Assembly (NCBI GenBank): GCA_905178155.1
Contig: CAJINV010000009.1
Span: forward strand, 1,961,373 to 2,025,372
Source of the DNA: Amoebophrya sp. A120
Lineage: Eukaryota; Sar; Dinophyceae; Syndiniales; Amoebophryaceae
Length of the DNA stretch: 64,000 bases
Direction: 5' to 3'
Shown here: positions 9,437-19,612 of the stretch, piece by piece
Layout of the letters: each line of letters opens with the position of its first letter
How positions within the stretch are numbered: position 1 is the stretch's first letter
Notes under the pieces: model-generated
Told to the model about the DNA's origin: nothing
Database searches by the model: none
Seen by the model: the letters and a program-made list of their open reading frames with translations, nothing else
Program-made: the position numbers and the translations under genes

Positions 9437-12400
9437 TCATCTGCACAAGCCAAAATAAAGTACGTATTGCCCGATCTGCGATCCGTTTGCGCCCAGCTTT
9501 TTGCCTTTTTTCTTCCCCCGCTTGTTCGCGCCAGTTTGTGAGGAAACCATGGAGGACGCTGCGCCGCCGATGTCTGACCGCGACGAAGACAGCGGCTTGT
9601 TCCCGCCGGCAGCACTGGTCACGGCCGAGGACGCTCCCCCGACACCATTCACCGAGGACGCCGCAGCTGCCTTCTCTAATTTGCCTCCCGCGGATACCAC
9701 GCTGCTGCCGCGCTCCTCGTCGTCGGAGGGGACATTGTTCGTTCCCGCATTGTTCGCACCTCCGGCAGCCTCCCCGAGTGTGCTCAGGTTCTGCGAGGAA
9801 GACCCCATTCGCTGCAGGGAGGGGAGCGAAGAGGTCTTGGGTAACTTTTTCCCTCCCTTTATTTCGGCCGCCTGCTGCAGCAACTCCTGTTGCTGTTGCA
9901 GCACAAGTCTGTGCCTCGTTGCAGGCATAGTGGCCACGACCTTCTCGTCAGGTTTGGGCGGTGGTATTTGCGTGAGATTGATGTCATGCTCCGAGCGGAG
10001 GAGCTTGGCGGTCTCGTTCATCGTGCGTAAAATTGTCACTTTGTAATGCCCGGACTTGTTATGAAATTGCAAGCGTGTCGCTGTAGTTGCATAGAGACGC
10101 ATTTCAAGAATTTGCCCTGGCCCTGGCTTTCGTACGATCAATCATGTGCATGCATATGCAATCATTAACTCATACATTAGATATGATTTAGTTGTTGTAA
10201 TTGAAATTGTATGCTTTTCCAGTTGGAGGTTCTCTCGCTGCACAAGAACAAAAAAACGCGTTGAAGCCGCGAGCCGCGGCCGTCTGCTGTCATACAAAAT
10301 TGATGCGGCTCCTGAGCGAACTACGGGACTTTTGCACGACCGGGGGATAGTTATACAGCTCTCTGGTCTGAGGGATCGCAATCTGAGACTTCATCGGAGG
10401 CATTTTTGGAAACGCCGCATTGGATCCCACTGGTGGTTGCAGCTGCGTCGCACCACCAGGAAGAACACTCGCTGAAGGTGCTCCTCCCGCTGCGCCTGAG
10501 GAAGATGCTCCGCTCGGAGCCGGAGGTTTGCTGGTGGTCGCTCCGGCCGCAGCTGTCGCTGCGAAGAGCGATTTTTTCTCTTCGGGTTCGACGCTCTTCT
10601 TTGGCCTGATGCGCAGCGTCGGACGGGCCTTCTTGCCGGTCCCCGTTGTTCCAGCGTTCTGTTGCAGTTGTTCCTGTCCTCCGGCGCCCTGTACGGACTC
10701 CATTGAGATTCGTGGCCTCTTGAGTGCGGGCTGTTGGGCCGCAGACGCTGATGAGGCAGTGCTTCCCGTTGCTAGCGGCACGGCGGAACGCTTTAACGCG
10801 GCAGCAGCAAGACGAGGTTGGGTCGTGCTTTGGAAAGCAGCGCTGTAGCCTGCTGGGTAGGCAGCTCCTGATTGCGCAACAGCGGACGCTTGCTGGAGCA
10901 GTTGTGGACCAAATCCGAAGGAATTAACCGGCACTGTCTGTGCCTGCATCATCGGGAGCGGAGCACCTGGTGCCGCGAGTTGTAGTCCCGCTCCCGTGTA
11001 GGCTCCTGGAAGCTGCTGCGCTCCTTTACCTTTTGGTGGAGCAGAACTTGAATTAGCCCCTTTCGCGAGGACCCCCGGAAACAATACAGGTCCGAGAGAC
11101 GGGTTCATGGCGACCAGCTGCTGCTTTTTGCGATTCGCCTCCTGTTGCGCAAGGAGCGCTCGTCGCTGCGCCTCTTGCATCTGCCACTGCAAAGTCTGGA
11201 CGCCATTCACCAGTTCCAGTTGCCGCTGCTCCCACTGGTAATTGGGGTGGTCTTCTACCTCGGCCTCGAAAGCAGTCTTCCGGCAATTTTCCTGGGTCAG
11301 GTTCGTGTGAAACACAGGCAAAGCGGTCAAATACGACGATTCACGAATCTCTTCGCTCTCGGCGTGGGCGTCCGGGAAATGCAGGTTTTCCTCGGGCTTT
11401 TTCTCCAGCTCCGGTTTCATTTTCGCATGAATCTCCATCTTTGCGATTGTACTTGCTCCCACCTTGCTGCTCGCGTGGATTTTTTGCACTATGCGCCAGT
11501 TCGCCAGTCGCGAGAGGTACCAAGGAGCTCCGCAGTGGTCCACCTCGTGTTCTTCAGTCGCTGCATTGGGCGCAACCGCTCCCGTTCCCGCGTCTTGCAT
11601 CTTGACGTTTCCGCCATCGTCAACTGCATTTGCTCTGAATTCAGCCTTTTCGTTTGCGATCTTCTGTTGCGTGTTTGTCGAGAGGTCTTCCTTTGTGCGC
11701 ACCTTCTGACTCCGCACGATGAACTGTCCTGTCGAAATAGCGATGTCGTCGCGAAAGACGGGGCGCCACTGATGCAAGGGTTCTTGTGGGTCTTCGCGAT
11801 GCAAATCTTCCATGCCACCCTGACCGTTAGACAGAGAGGTGGACGGTACAGCCCCTCCAACTCCGAGAACAGCCGGGACCTTCGACGAGCTGGCTGCGGC
11901 ACCAACTCCCGCAACTACTGACGCTGGCGGTACTAGTAGAGCACCTTGACTAGTCAGGACAGCACCTGGCACAGCAGCGGGCCCTCCTGCGCCAAGCGCA
12001 CCGCTTCCGGCGAAAGCTCCCGTTCCTGGATTGGCAGCGAAAGGCTGCTGCATTCCGAAACCCATCTTCATCTGCATAGTCGGGACTGGTTGACGAGCAC
12101 CGGCGGGTACTGCCAGTTGAGGATGCTGCACCAGGTGCGCAGGAAGCGGGTTTGCGACAGGCACAGCAACCCCCGCACCGCGCTGGGGCGGAACAAAAGT
12201 AGTCGCACTCGTGGTTCCGGGGCGCTTTGCGTTTGCCGAGAGTACAACTTGTTGCCCAAGGACTCCTGTGGAAGAACCAACACCAAGTGGAGCAGCTGCC
12301 GCCACGTTCACGACGGCTGCGGTCGATCCAGGCAAAGGGCGTCCGATCGTTGCAGTAGACGATGAAGATGCAGCTCCTCCTCCTTGAACTAAGCTAGCTT

Positions 12401-12953
12401 GTTGCAGTGCCGGATTCTGAACAACTTTTTTCCCTGGCCGCAGCTGCTCACTGTTGTCGTTCTTCAGTTTTTTGTCGACGCCCCCATCTTCAAGCTCAGA
12501 CATGTCCAGGTTATCGAACAGGCCATCAAACTCGTCCCCGGCATTTCCGTCCATCATGCCTGTGGACTTGGTTTTGTCGTCCCGGTTCTGGTGGTTTGAG
12601 TTCACGTAATCGCCTTGCTCCTCAGGAGCTAGTACTACGTTGCTGCTCTTTTTTGCGTTTTCCGACAACGACGAAACCTCTACCTCTGCTGAGCAGGTAC
12701 GAGCGTGATCCTCGTGTGCCTTGAAGGAACTCGGCTCGGAGGACGGTGGTCGCGGGGTGGAGGTAGTACTACTTGCGGCGGTCGTGGCTCGGGAAAAATC
12801 GTGACCTTGTTCTATTTCCTCTCGCCTGAAACCGCAGCGACGCGGAGAGGTGCTGGCAGCCCCCTCACCAGAAGCACTTGTAGAGGTACAACGACCGCAG
12901 AAGTCTTTGGTATTTCCCGCGTCTTTTATTCGGTCCTCACTGGAGGACGTCAT
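9437..12953 (-). CDS. Large Ala/Gln/Pro-rich low-complexity protein
   Basis: Two exons, 12953-10325 and 10122-9437, give 1104 residues (3315 nt). The intron GTAGTT...CCAG joins VVQKS-R-PGQILEMRLYAT in frame, although the donor is weak. The first ATG of the open frame is at 12953 (MTSSSEDRIKD). Residues 1-130 are acidic and Ser-rich. About 250-450 is Ala/Val/Pro/Gln-rich. A more ordered patch runs from LHQWRPVFRDDIAISTGQ through WYLSRLANWRIVQKIHASSK to a Gln-rich coiled coil (QWEQRQLELVNGVQTLQWQM). The C-terminus has QQQQELLQQ, Ser-rich stretches and KRGKKKGKK. No family is recognised; the composition resembles chromatin or transcription-associated scaffold proteins, but that is a guess. Confidence 0.6.
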
Positions 12954-14066
12954 GATTTTCAGTACATTTGGATTGTGGTGATCGACACCCCATCGAGAAA
13001 TGGTCGCACTTGTTGACTGCCTTGAAGCGTGCACTTGATGCGGTAGTGAAAAAATAGCGGCCCGGTGGCACTTTTCTCTTCTACGAAAATGATAAAAATC
13101 ATCTATTCGAATTTGAGTGACAAGAAGCAAAAACTGCCGGCTTAGCGGTATATGACCCCATCGAAGAGGACAACCAGAACCGCAGGATGAGCCGCGTGGC
13201 GTATAGGGCGTAAAGCCATAATCTCCTAGAGATGTAGGATGAAAGAGCACTGCGACATTTTGGTGGCTGGCTTATTTCACGATATTTTTGTCCACGGGGA
13301 TCTTTTTTATCATCTTCAAGATGCCCGTCCGCTTGTTTTCACGCACGGGAAATGCCTTTCACAGGAATGAAGGAATGGAGTAAGTGTGTATCTTCGTGGT
13401 CGATCACGACAGAAACGCCAGAAGGCCGTGCTGAAGAGACCACTGACAGGCTCCAAGAAGAGACTGCTTGACCTTTGATGAGACAAGCAGCCCCGCCCAG
13501 ATGAAGTCTTCACTGCTTGCTGGTGTTGTTGTCAACACGATATTTATCATGTCTTGACGTGCGAGCGTAGAAACAAAAATAGTTGCGGTGTGTCACTATA
13601 AGCAGAAATATGCGTATCTTACTCTACTTTTTCAATATTCTCGTGATACTGACATTCTGAAAATTCCTGTGAATTTCTAAAAACGTCTCTAGCCAAATGA
13701 CCACATGTACGAAAAATATTCTCACATTCACAATATCCAGCGCGCTAAACTTTCTGCTGTCTCTTTCGGCCTGTTGTCGTGATCTTTTATAGGTGGGTCT
13801 TTCACAAAAAATGCATCTGCCAAAGGTAGCTCCCTGGTGAGAGACGAGGTAGTTCTGGTCGTTGCTTTTTGCTTTTTTCAAAGACGATCAATTTCTGCAC
13901 GCGGCTCCGCCTACGAGCGTGCTTCTATTGTTCTTTGCAGCTGGTGATCCTACCACGTACATCAATCACGTCGACGACACCTTTGGTATGGTAGCAGGAT
14001 CGATGTCGCCTGCGATGAAGCCACGCCGGCTTTGCTTCTCCGAGGTTAACCCTGCTGCTGGACAAC
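12954..14066. other. Intergenic, no gene seen
   Basis: Upstream flank of the low-complexity gene. The minus frame stays open to about 13250 but lacks an ATG there. Only short antisense or AT-rich frames occur to 14066. Confidence 0.4.
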
Positions 14067-14248
14067 TTTATCGAAAGCGCAACTACTACCGCTACCGGAA
14101 TATTGCAATTTTTGAGGGTCGAAAAAAAGAGCTTCTGAGGATCGGAAAAAAAAGCCTCTCAGGGTTGCCGGAGTCCTGACGTCAGGCTGCGGATCCGACC
14201 CTGCCGAAAGCCTGACCGCACTGCTTCGTCTCGTCGTGAATAGCTAGT
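14067..14248 (+). repeat. Left arm of the inverted repeat
   Basis: Reads a short peptide beginning YRKRNYYRYRNIAIFEGRKK, ending at a TGA at 14177-14179. The right arm encodes nearly the same peptide but reads further. Confidence 0.7.
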
Positions 14249-14362
14249 AGTAGTACAACCTAAAAAAAAAAGCGGGACTTGGGGGCATTTGGGGGCGATT
14301 TTTCAGAGGATACAGGCTGAGCAATAGCATGATCTGCAAAAAATAAGAGCTCTCGTCATGGT

Positions 14363-14425
14363 GCACACTGCTGCTACTAGTGCTTGCGCTGGTAGCACAA
14401 AGCCGTACTAGTCGCAGCAGTGTGC
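14363..14425. repeat. Hairpin, 19-bp stem with one mismatch
   Basis: GCACACTGCTGCTACTAGT at 14363-14381 pairs with ACTAGTCGCAGCAGTGTGC at 14407-14425, leaving a 25-nt loop. It lies just inside the left arm of the inverted-repeat element. Confidence 0.7.
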
Positions 14426-15054
14426 GCCATCATGCAGAAGCCTTTTCGCAGCATATCACACCCAAACAAAGAAAAAAAACTGCGGGAGTTGCGGAAGAGA
14501 CGGAGGGGATTTTGTGGAGGAAGGACGGCACGGGCCAGCCTCCGCGGAGGGTACGACTACGACGCCGCTGGGAAGCGGCTGACCCGGAAGATCGAGCTGC
14601 GCCAGCTTTCCGACCACAGCGAAGCCGTCGAGCTGAAAACCGGAAAAGCTTCGCGGACGAAGGCGCTGAAGAACAACACAGCTCTATTTCTATTTTGTTG
14701 CATGGCCACGGGGCTTCTACACTAGTAGTGCCATCCGTGGCACAAGTTTTTGCTCGTCGCGGCCCTGGTCTTCTGGCCCTGGGCAAGAAGATTAGGACGA
14801 GCAGGAGGACTGACAGATGGCGTGGCGGCCCGGGTGGGGACGGGACCCAACCCCCCCGCGGCACGCCGGCCCCCTCATACATTTCTTCATCGGCCGGCCG
14901 CGTCGCCACGGACGTAGAGGCGCTTCCGGGCCGACCTTTTGGGCCGGCTATTCGGCCGGGGCTTGCTTGCTCCGGCTCTCGCCGAGGCTTAAAAAGTAAG
15001 CAAACCGCTTCGCGACGTATGTCCTTTTGGCTCCCGTCCGAACTCGAAAAGTAG
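14380..15054 (+). other. GC-rich open region inside the element
   Basis: Two overlapping plus frames are open here. One (14420-14725) has a more protein-like stretch, YDYDAAGKRLTRKIELRQLS; the other spans 14380-15054 and is Arg/Gly/Pro-rich. Neither has a recognised domain, and the minus strand is open too (14430-14909). It is listed as a possible remnant of element-encoded protein rather than called as a gene. Confidence 0.25.
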
Positions 15055-15266
15055 TCGAATAATACCCGGCAAAGCTCTCGCCCGAACTCGAAAAGTAATC
15101 CATCACATCCGACAAAGCTCTCGCCCGAGCTCGCAAAGTGGTCGAATTAAATTCGACAGAAATATTACGAAATATTTCGCGAGGCTCGTGCGAGGCTCGT
15201 GCACGAGCCTCGCGACAGTTTTGAACAAAAAACCACCAAGGTCACACACCTTGGCTGTGGTTTTGG

Positions 15267-15682
15267 GCTCGGTAGTAAAATCGCCAAAATCGCCAACACC
15301 ATGCGGGTTATGTTTCTACTACCGACGCGCGCCATAAAGGAAAATATTCAAAAATAATACATCTTTATTATTTCCAAAAATTTCGGCATTTGTTGTAATT
15401 TCTGAAGTATTTCTCTTGGCTTTCTGAATCGGTAGCAAATTCGCAAAAATCAGCAGCACCATGGTGGTTCTCTTTCTACTACCGACCAAAACCATGGCAA
15501 AAAGTGATCGCTTTCGTGATCAAAAAAATACTCCTTGCGAGTATATTTATTATCTTGGAAACAAATGCACTAAGTTAATTACTTTTTGAGTATTTTTGTA
15601 ATATTCGCACTCGTTGAAAATGTCGGGAGTAGAAAGATTACCCGCATGGTGTGGACGATTTTGGCGATTTTACTACCGGGCC
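15267..15682. repeat. Three copies of a ~55-bp GGTAGTA...TACTACC motif
   Basis: Copies at about 15269-15324 and 15427-15484 are direct; the one at about 15630-15678 is inverted. Each copy is edged by GGTAG(T/C)A and its complement TACTACC, and shares core words such as AAAATCGCCAAAATCG and CACCATGCGGGT. They look like mini inverted-repeat insertions or hairpin units. Long palindromes lie next to them: GGCTCGTGCACGAGCC near 15195-15212 and GGCTCGGGCCCGAGCC near 15735-15752. Confidence 0.6.
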
Positions 15683-15808
15683 AGAAGTCGACAAAAAAAC
15701 CAACAAAAAGTGAATAAATTCAAGAAAAGTGGCGAGGCTCGGGCCCGAGCCTGGTCAGACGGCCGGAGTATATTAATATACTTACTATCTTGCGAGTATA
15801 CTCATCAG

Positions 15809-15880
15809 ATTCGTGCACAAATATGACGGCGATGATGCGTATATATATCATCAGAATCACGCACAAACATGATGGCGCTG
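15809..15880. repeat. Direct repeat of ~28 bp, two copies
   Basis: CATCAGATTCGTGCACAAAT followed by ATGACGGCG (about 15808-15836) recurs with a few changes at about 15849-15877. Inside the inverted-repeat element. Confidence 0.6.
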
Positions 15881-16021
15881 CACTTTTTTCTGTCGGTTCC
15901 TTCGGGCTCGCGATTGTTTCGGCCGGGGTGATGGGTCGCTACCAGATGAACTAAGCTAGCAGCCAACGCGACACCTCTCCAGCCTTTGCGGGCCCCCCGC
16001 CCTGGACTTTGTCGGGCGAAA

Positions 16022-16370
16022 ATGAATCCGGCGCATCTCCCCAGCAAGGGAAGCCGCTGGCCCCGCGACACTAGGTCCGGCGAGCAACACAAGAAGCACC
16101 ACAGGGCGGCCCAGCGTCTTCTTCTACAACGAACTGCAAAAGTAAACACGCACTAGGCTCCCGGCCGACCAGTGTCGTCGCCGCGCGTTGGTTCGGAGCC
16201 GCGAAGCCCGCGGAGTGGGTCATCCACGAGAAAGCACTGATCACGCTGATACTAGAGGGGAGACTAGCTGTGTCCGCGGACGATATCGGGCACCTCGCCG
16301 ACCTCGCGGCTTTGGTGGAAGGCTTGCAAGTTAGTAGCGCAGGCAACAACGCTACTGGTAGACAGCGCTA
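16022..16370 (+). other. Possible small coding stretch interrupted by a stop
   Basis: ATG 16022 opens a 44-codon frame ending TAG at 16154-16156. The same frame then continues to a TAA at about 16370 with a protein-like sequence (WFGAAKPAEWVIHEKALITL, then DDIGHLADLAALVEGL). The stop sits in a 15-nt GT...AG stretch (GTAAACACGCACTAG), far shorter than any other intron here, so a nonsense mutation in a decaying element gene is likelier than an intron. No family is recognised. Confidence 0.25.
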
Positions 16371-16467
16371 ATGCTCTGGATAAAACTTCAACACCAAGGC
16401 AAGCGCATGCGTGCGATGCAAAAACACAAAAGAGAAAAAAGAGGTTGACCGCAGCAAACTGCGGCTG

Positions 16468-16492
16468 CTCAACATAGTTCAGCTATGTTGAG
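16468..16492. repeat. Perfect 10-bp hairpin core within a longer imperfect one
   Basis: CTCAACATAG pairs with CTATGTTGAG around a 5-nt loop. The flanks 16441-16467 and 16493-16520 extend the stem imperfectly (GACC...CAGCA with TGCTG...GGTC). Confidence 0.6.
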
Positions 16493-16524
16493 CCACAAAC
16501 TGCTGTGGTCAGCCCCTCTTGTCG

Positions 16525-16571
16525 CTGGTGGTGCATCGCAAACAATCAAACTACTTGCGATGCACCACCAG
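16525..16571. repeat. Perfect 17-bp hairpin
   Basis: CTGGTGGTGCATCGCAA (16525-16541) pairs exactly with TTGCGATGCACCACCAG (16555-16571), 13-nt loop. Terminator-like or recombination-derived; no transcript assigned. Confidence 0.75.
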
Positions 16572-16691
16572 AAGCAGCGCGCTGGAATCTTCAAAGCCCT
16601 TGCATTCATCACGCATGTCTGCGCTTGTGGCTAATGTGCTAGTTGCAAATTACAACTCACGAAGATGTTGAAGACGAAGTCGTGTGCTCTT

Positions 16692-16873
16692 ATTAGCTAC
16701 GACGATGATGAAGCAGTGCGGTCTTCAGGCTTTCGGCAGGGTCGGATCCGCAGCCTGGCGTCGGGATTCCGGCAACCCTGAGAAGCTTTTTTTTTGGATC
16801 CTGAGCAGCTGTTTTTTTCGACCCTCAAAAATTTGAATATATCGGTAGCGGTAGTAGTTGCGCTTTCGATAAA
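16692..16873 (-). repeat. Right arm of the inverted repeat
   Basis: Reverse complement of the left arm. On the minus strand the peptide reads YRKRNYYRYRYIQIFEGRKK and continues past the stop seen in the left arm to RRQAADPTLPKA. Confidence 0.7.
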
Positions 16874-19612
16874 CTTTCAGTTTGGTTTCTTCGTATTCAG
16901 TTATGTAGTTTTGCTCGCGAAATGGGCGCGGAGTCTCCACCGCGTTTCCCCAGTGAACGCGAAAAACGCGATCTGTTACAACGAGAACAAAATGACTATG
17001 TTTGTGGTTATCTTCTAGCTATGCCACTAAGACTAAGGCCTAGGCGATCAATCATGAAGATTCGTCGTAATAAATGAGAGTAAGGCAGCACAGGTGTTGA
17101 TCAAAATTTCAATCGGTTCTGTTAGTTTTCCAGCAGCCCTAATGCTAATATATTTCTCTTCGGCTTGGTGGTATCGCAAAAATGATCTTGTTGACCGTTA
17201 TTCTCATTTAGTATTAGTACAACCCTTACTCAAAGAGAACTTGAACTACGATGATCGAGCATAGTCGACAAAAAAAGTTTGCCTTGTCGTCGTGGCAATC
17301 CTACATACATCCTCTTGAACGCAATCACGAATACATAGGATTTCGTTTGGTATTGTTCGCAAGTATATCGCTACTCGTCGGTTTGCGATCTACCTAGCAT
17401 CGCCTTTGTTCCAACATTCATTAGCAAGAGTCGGTAACAAGGGCTCGACGATGTATTTGTAGTCTTATTTCCACTTCCATTCTAGATCTATAAGTCGGTC
17501 GAATGCAGAAATTATCGAACGAGGCCGCAAATAGAAACAGGATCTCTTATCGCTACTATCGGCCCACTTGTACGCAATGCGAGTCGCAATTATAATCAGA
17601 AGATTAATAGACCCAGCTGTGCTATTTTCTAAGCAAAGAATGATCTTGGCCGTCAAGTAGTGAACATCGCTCCGCTTTTTACGAGCGAGGATCTTCATCT
17701 TCATTCGTGGGCGAGCGTAATAAATAAATTTAGAAAGCAGGGACTTCACAGAATCGTGTGCGCCTTGTCGTCACTCGGAAGGTCGCATACGCATTTCGAA
17801 GAGTCCATAGGAACCGCACACAGGGTGACTCACTTTATTGGAAGATACAGTTTTAGTGTCCGCATTCCCATTGGCGAATTTCAAAACGAACACGAGTCAT
17901 CACCATCATCTTCGTCGAACGATGCCGAAGATGTGTCGCGGTGTTCCACCAAATGCAGGCGCACGTCGTTAACGTTATTCGTGTTTCCTCTTCATCCAGG
18001 TCCTTTTTTTATAAATTTCACTTTTTGTTTTTTCGTGTTTTGAGTTTTTGCAGCTACTGAATCTTCATCTTTGGCTTTGTTTCATTGGTGATTGCATCTG
18101 GCACAGTGCATGCGCAATAGCAAAATGTTCGTCAGTTTCGACACATCAAAATCAAATGTGCTGCAACGTTTTGCCTTGTTGGTGAGAGTGAGACCGCGCG
18201 ACTCTATCATTTCATAGAAAATACGTGGTTTCCTCCAGATGAATGTTGGGCCGAGAAGGAACTATTCCCGAGTAGCTTGCACTACTCAAGAAGTACGCAA
18301 AAATAGGTGGCAATCATAATTAGTAGCCATGTCCTGTTCGTCTGTCATCACCAGATGAACTAGGAGGAGACTTCATGTGAACAGCAACAGTGGCAGATGC
18401 GGCGGAATGTAGTTGTGCATTCGTCAAGCTCGATGTACTAGGTGCTGGTATTCGTATCTATACGTTTTAGAATGCTCTTGAAAGAGTGAGTCACATGTGT
18501 ATGCGAAGTTTTTGAGCGGGTGTAAGAACGTGACAACCCAATACTACAGTGGCTGTGGCTGTATTGATGAAGCTGAGTGAGTAGATAGATGCATCCTATA
18601 CCACGAAGAAGTGAAAGGCAAAACATCAATCCTACAAAGTCAAACTATACATACAACGTAGCTGTAATCATTTTTGTTGTATTTCAGTACGTTTATTAGA
18701 CTTTGACGGCGTCTGCTTGCTCATCGATCTCCACGCACCGACGGCGTATTTATACTATTTTCCTCCACACGGTGCGTTGTTTGGTCTCGTTTTTCATCAT
18801 GCTCCACCATATTCAAGAGTCTTTCTTTTTTCTAAACATCTTCACAGATGAAGCGAAAAACGTTCAAGGACGCGACGCGTTCAAATTTCCTTGCACCCAA
18901 ACCCATTGCACTTTATTACCGCGTGGGTACGATGCAGCATCCACATTCATAATTGCACCACGCGGAGAAATAAAGTACGCATGGTTCATCTTCGAGCATA
19001 TGCATGCGTCCCGGTGCAGAGCTTGTGTCCGGTACAGCTCCTGCTGTGTATCGTTCGCAGCTTCGGTTGCTGGGGCGGGGGCAAAAGAGCAACCCAAGTG
19101 CGAGGAAACAACAAGTATACTGTAGCGAGTTCTGGTATGCTCAATAAGATGGAAGGTGGTCGTCTTGTTTCATTCATATTCAAATTCATGTCGATGTGTC
19201 GCGGGTGGAAAAGAACAGGTCGAAACTCTGTGAAAATACGCGATGTGTGTGTCGAAACAAGAGGACTTTCTTGTTTCGGAGGTTACACGCGTATGAGAAT
19301 GAGTCGTAGTCGTTCGCTTTCTCTTTAGTACTAGTTGTACAACCAAAATATCATGATTCAGTGCGTCACGAAAAAAGTACTCAACAACCAAGAAAGACAG
19401 AAGTGTGCGTAAAGCAACACATCATGCCGGTGTACGTGTAATTTCAATCTAGAAAACTTAAAACCAAACTCGGTGTGGTCAGACAGCTTGCTCCTGTCCG
19501 GAATACCACCTCGCTGTCTGTCACCCACTAGAGCTTTGTCAAACCTGAAGACTTGAGGAAGATGAACAGCGCGTGTCCCCGACGAAGATGCGAGTGGTGG
19601 TCCGCTGCAGCT
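16874..19612. other. Intergenic, no gene seen
   Basis: About 2.7 kb of AT-richer sequence 3' of the helicase gene. Only short frames occur in all six readings, none with recognisable motifs, and no tRNA- or snRNA-like fold was noticed. Confidence 0.5.

Larger units (their letters stand above)
14067..16873. mobile_element. 2.8-kb element bounded by ~180-bp inverted repeats
   Basis: An arm at 14067-14248 reappears in reverse complement at 16692-16873, with estimated identity around 80-85%, mostly substitutions and 1-3 bp indels. Both arms share TTTATCGAAAGCGCAACTAC at the outer end, then CTACCG, a poly-A tract, TCTCAGGGTTGCCGGA and GGCTGCGGATCCGACCCTGC. No clear target duplication is visible outside the arms. 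The interior is GC-rich at 14.5-15.0 kb and contains palindromes, three copies of a 55-bp motif and no recognisable transposase. It is therefore probably a non-autonomous DNA transposon or an old segmental inverted duplication. Confidence 0.6.

Noticed and set aside
10020-10140. Possible further introner (TTTGTAATGC word)
   Set aside because: No TAT..C/G..ATA ends, no 5-bp duplication, and the host frame reads through without a stop.
13860-14179. 105-residue plus frame as a gene
   Set aside because: Its C-terminal third is the left arm of the inverted repeat and the rest has no support.
16142-16156. 15-nt GT-AG intron
   Set aside because: Five or more times shorter than any other intron here; an in-frame stop in decaying element sequence is simpler.
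17465-19391. Several 60-145-residue frames
   Set aside because: Short, overlapping on both strands, no motifs or splice-linked partners.
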